Source: Pseudomonadota bacterium | Lineage (GTDB): Bacteria > Pseudomonadota > Gammaproteobacteria > Burkholderiales > Burkholderiaceae_C | Direction: 5' to 3' | NCBI GenBank assembly: GCA_021804595.1 | Contig: JAJZHH010000008.1 | Coordinates: 10,562 to 43,052 of the forward strand | DNA length: 32,491 nt | Part shown: positions 30,684 through 32,491 of the stretch, piece after piece | Layout: each line of letters starts with the position of its first letter | How positions within the stretch are numbered: the first letter of the stretch is position 1 | Notes under the pieces: model-generated | Database searches by the model: none | Told to the model about the DNA's origin: nothing | What the model saw: the letters and a program-made list of their open reading frames with translations, nothing else | Position numbers and translations under genes: made by a program

Positions 30684-32491
30684 TCACGCCTGCCACTGGC
30701 TCCAGGCGCGCTCGATGCGCTTGACCGACACCGGCGCCGGCGTGCGCAGCTCCTGCGCGAACAGCGCCACGCGCAACTCCTCGAGCATCCAGCGCAGCTC
30801 GACCAGTTTCGCGTCGGCGGCGCCGGCGGCGAGCTCGCGCTTGAGGCGCGCGAGCAGCGGCGCCATGTCGGCCTGGCGCTGCGCGTCACGCGCCGGGTCG
30901 GCGCGGAACTTGTCGAGCCGCAGCTGCACCGCCTTCAGATAGCGCGGCAAATGGCCGCGCGCGGTCGCCGGCACGTCGAGCATGAAGCGCCGCGGCACCA
31001 GCGCCTGCAGCTGCGCGGCGACGTCGGCGTGCAGCGCCGGCTGCGCCTTGAACGTCGCCAGCTTGCGGTTGGCCGCGGCCCACTCGGCGAGCACGGTGCC
31101 GGCCAGCCGCGCCATTTCGGCGGCCAGCAGCTGCAGCCGCGGCCGCCCTTCGGCCAGCCGCGCGGCAAAAGCCGCGGCGTCGCCGGGCAGCGGCTCGGCG
31201 AGGAAGGCCAGGTCGAGCGCGGCGTCGATCACCTGGCGCCGCAGATCCTCGGCGCTGCCCAGGGGCATGTACAGCATCGCCGCGGCCTGCAAACCCGGCA
31301 GGTTCTTCTCCGCCGCCTTCAACGGTTCGCGCAGCTGCAGCGCGAACAGCCGGCGCAAGCCGGCGCGGTGCAGCTGCTGGGCCGCCTCCGGGGTGTCGAA
31401 CACGTCAAGCTCGACGTGGTCGCCGCGGTCGACCAGGCCGGGGAAACCGACCAGGGTCTGGCCGCCGCGGCGGATCTCGAGCAGTTCGGGCAGCGCGCCG
31501 AAAGTCCACGCCGTGTGGCGAGCGGTGTCGGCCGCCGCGGCCGGCGTGTCGGCTGGGCGCGCGGCGTCGCCGCGATCGACGCCCTTGCGCGACGCCGCCG
31601 CGGGCGCGGCGCCGCGGCCACCGGAACGCCCTGCCGGCGCCGCGCCAGGCTCGCGCGTCGAGGGCTCGGCAGATGCCGGCGCCGCCGCCTGCCCGCGCAC
31701 CGCGTCGCGGAACGCCACGCGCGCGGCGTCGGCCAGCTCGGCGCGCAGCCGCGCCAGGTTGCGCCCCATCGCCAGCTGGCGGCCGTCGGCGTCGACCACG
31801 CGCAGATTGAAGCGCGCGTGCGCGCCCAGCGCGTCGGGCTTGAAGTCCTCGGCGCGCGGAATCAGCCCGGTGCGCTCGCGCACCCGCGCGCGCAGCGCGT
31901 CGAGCAGATCGCCTTGCGCGTAGTGCTCGGGCGCGGCGAGCTGCTCGGCGAGCTCGCGCGCAGTCTCGGCCAGCGGCACCAGGCGCGAGCGCAGCTTCTG
32001 CGGCAGGCTCTTCAGCAGCGCCGCGACCTTGTCGCCGAGCATTCCCGGCACCAGCCAATCGAGCCGTTGCTCCGGGATCTGGTTCAACGCCGCCAGCGGC
32101 ACCGTCGCGGTGACGCCGTCGCGCACGCCGCCGGGGTCGAAGCTGTAGCTCAGCTGCAGCTCGAGGCCACCGACGCGCAGCCGCGTCGGGAAGGCCTCGG
32201 TGGTGATGCCGGCGGCTTCGTGGCGCATCAGCGCGTCGCGCTCGAGGAACAGCAGCCGCGGCTGCTCGCGCTGCGCGTCGCGGTACCAGGCGTCAAAGCT
32301 GGCGCCGCTGCAAACGTCGGCCGGAACGAAGCGCTGGTAGAAGGCCTCGATCAGCGCGCCGTCGACCAGCAGGTCGCGCCGGCGCGCGCGGTCCTCGAGC
32401 GCCTCGATCTGCTCGACCAGCTTGCGGTTGTGGGCCAGGAACGGCCAGCGGCAGTCCCACTCGCCTTCGACCAGCGCGTGGCGGATGAACA
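30684..32491 (-). CDS. hrpA: ATP-dependent RNA helicase HrpA, C-terminal part (5' end outside window)
   Basis: An open frame of about 602 codons continues past the right edge, so the helicase core lies outside the window. The visible part matches the HrpA C-terminal extension (DUF3418). It includes FIRHALVEGEW, LVDGALIEAFYQRFVPADV, LMRHEAAGITTEAFP and PLAALNQIPEQRLDWLVPGM, and ends AWSQWQA. HrpA is a DEAH-box helicase involved in mRNA processing and, in E. coli, in rescue of stalled or collided ribosomes. An Ala/Pro/Gly/Ser-rich insertion of about 60 residues (plus-strand 31510-31700) interrupts the C-terminal domain and looks like a disordered linker. The track's start at 32228 is an internal Met. 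The CoA-transferase gene follows 41 bp downstream. Confidence 0.95.
   Translation of the reverse strand, partial: FIRHALVEGEWDCRWPFLAHNRKLVEQIEALEDRARRRDLLVDGALIEAFYQRFVPADVCSGASFDAWYRDAQREQPRLLFLERDALMRHEAAGITTEAFPTRLRVGGLELQLSYSFDPGGVRDGVTATVPLAALNQIPEQRLDWLVPGMLGDKVAALLKSLPQKLRSRLVPLAETARELAEQLAAPEHYAQGDLLDALRARVRERTGLIPRAEDFKPDALGAHARFNLRVVDADGRQLAMGRNLARLRAELADAARVAFRDAVRGQAAAPASAEPSTREPGAAPAGRSGGRGAAPAAASRKGVDRGDAARPADTPAAAADTARHTAWTFGALPELLEIRRGGQTLVGFPGLVDRGDHVELDVFDTPEAAQQLHRAGLRRLFALQLREPLKAAEKNLPGLQAAAMLYMPLGSAEDLRRQVIDAALDLAFLAEPLPGDAAAFAARLAEGRPRLQLLAAEMARLAGTVLAEWAAANRKLATFKAQPALHADVAAQLQALVPRRFMLDVPATARGHLPRYLKAVQLRLDKFRADPARDAQRQADMAPLLARLKRELAAGAADAKLVELRWMLEELRVALFAQELRTPAPVSVKRIERAWSQWQA

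Overview
The window reads as a chromosomal segment of a GC-rich betaproteobacterium, most likely order Burkholderiales. The basis is extreme GC3, the protein style, and Burkholderiales-like versions of GdhA, the NAD-type isocitrate dehydrogenase, YebC, PurD, PurU and HrpA. I see no insertion sequence, phage gene, CRISPR array or rRNA. There is one tRNA (Arg, CCG anticodon) and 27 protein-coding calls: one runs off the right edge (hrpA) and one is only a 45-residue candidate. Most other long ORFs in the track are antisense or out-of-frame shadows caused by the base composition.

Layout. (1) 24-2317: D-amino-acid catabolism. An Lrp/AsnC regulator and a RidA-type imine deaminase are transcribed leftwards, and dadA diverges from them. 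The oxidase product (a reactive imine) and the enzyme that removes imines lie side by side. (2) 2367-4829: a LysR regulator divergent from azoR and a pirin gene, a quinone/electrophile-type module ending in three tandem hairpins. (3) 4946-11809: two divergent cyclic-di-GMP genes. One is a membrane diguanylate cyclase, preceded by a tiny ORF. The other is a 1760-residue multi-sensor GGDEF-EAL protein whose middle contains a globin-sensor-like helical block and whose C-terminus carries a zinc-binding CZB-like His-Cys-His-His signature. (4) 11822-16040: a UbiE-like methyltransferase, glutamate dehydrogenase, a divergent HypT-like LysR regulator with a clear palindromic operator, and an enol-lactonase-like hydrolase. 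(5) 16087-19132: an MFS transporter and an APC amino-acid permease. (6) 19133-19845: mostly non-coding, with tRNA-Arg, its terminator and several palindromes. (7) 19846-23322: a membrane-anchored cytochrome c5-type protein, then a leftward cluster purU / SnoaL-like / yheT-like / unknown. (8) 23399-27123: NAD-type isocitrate dehydrogenase, a 2-oxoglutarate/Fe dioxygenase and glnS, leftwards. (9) 27349-29357: yebC-purD, rightwards. (10) 29395-32491: a CaiB/BaiF CoA-transferase downstream of the 3' part of hrpA, leftwards.

Themes. Nitrogen and amino-acid metabolism recurs (DadA/RidA, GdhA, APC permease, GlnRS, a probable amino-acid hydroxylase, IDH supplying 2-oxoglutarate), together with redox or electrophile sensing (AzoR/pirin, HypT-like regulator). 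The most unusual object is the very large c-di-GMP enzyme. It appears to combine Cache, GAF, PAS, globin-like and zinc-type sensing with both intact cyclase and phosphodiesterase sites. Functional calls come from motif recognition by eye; no database search was run.
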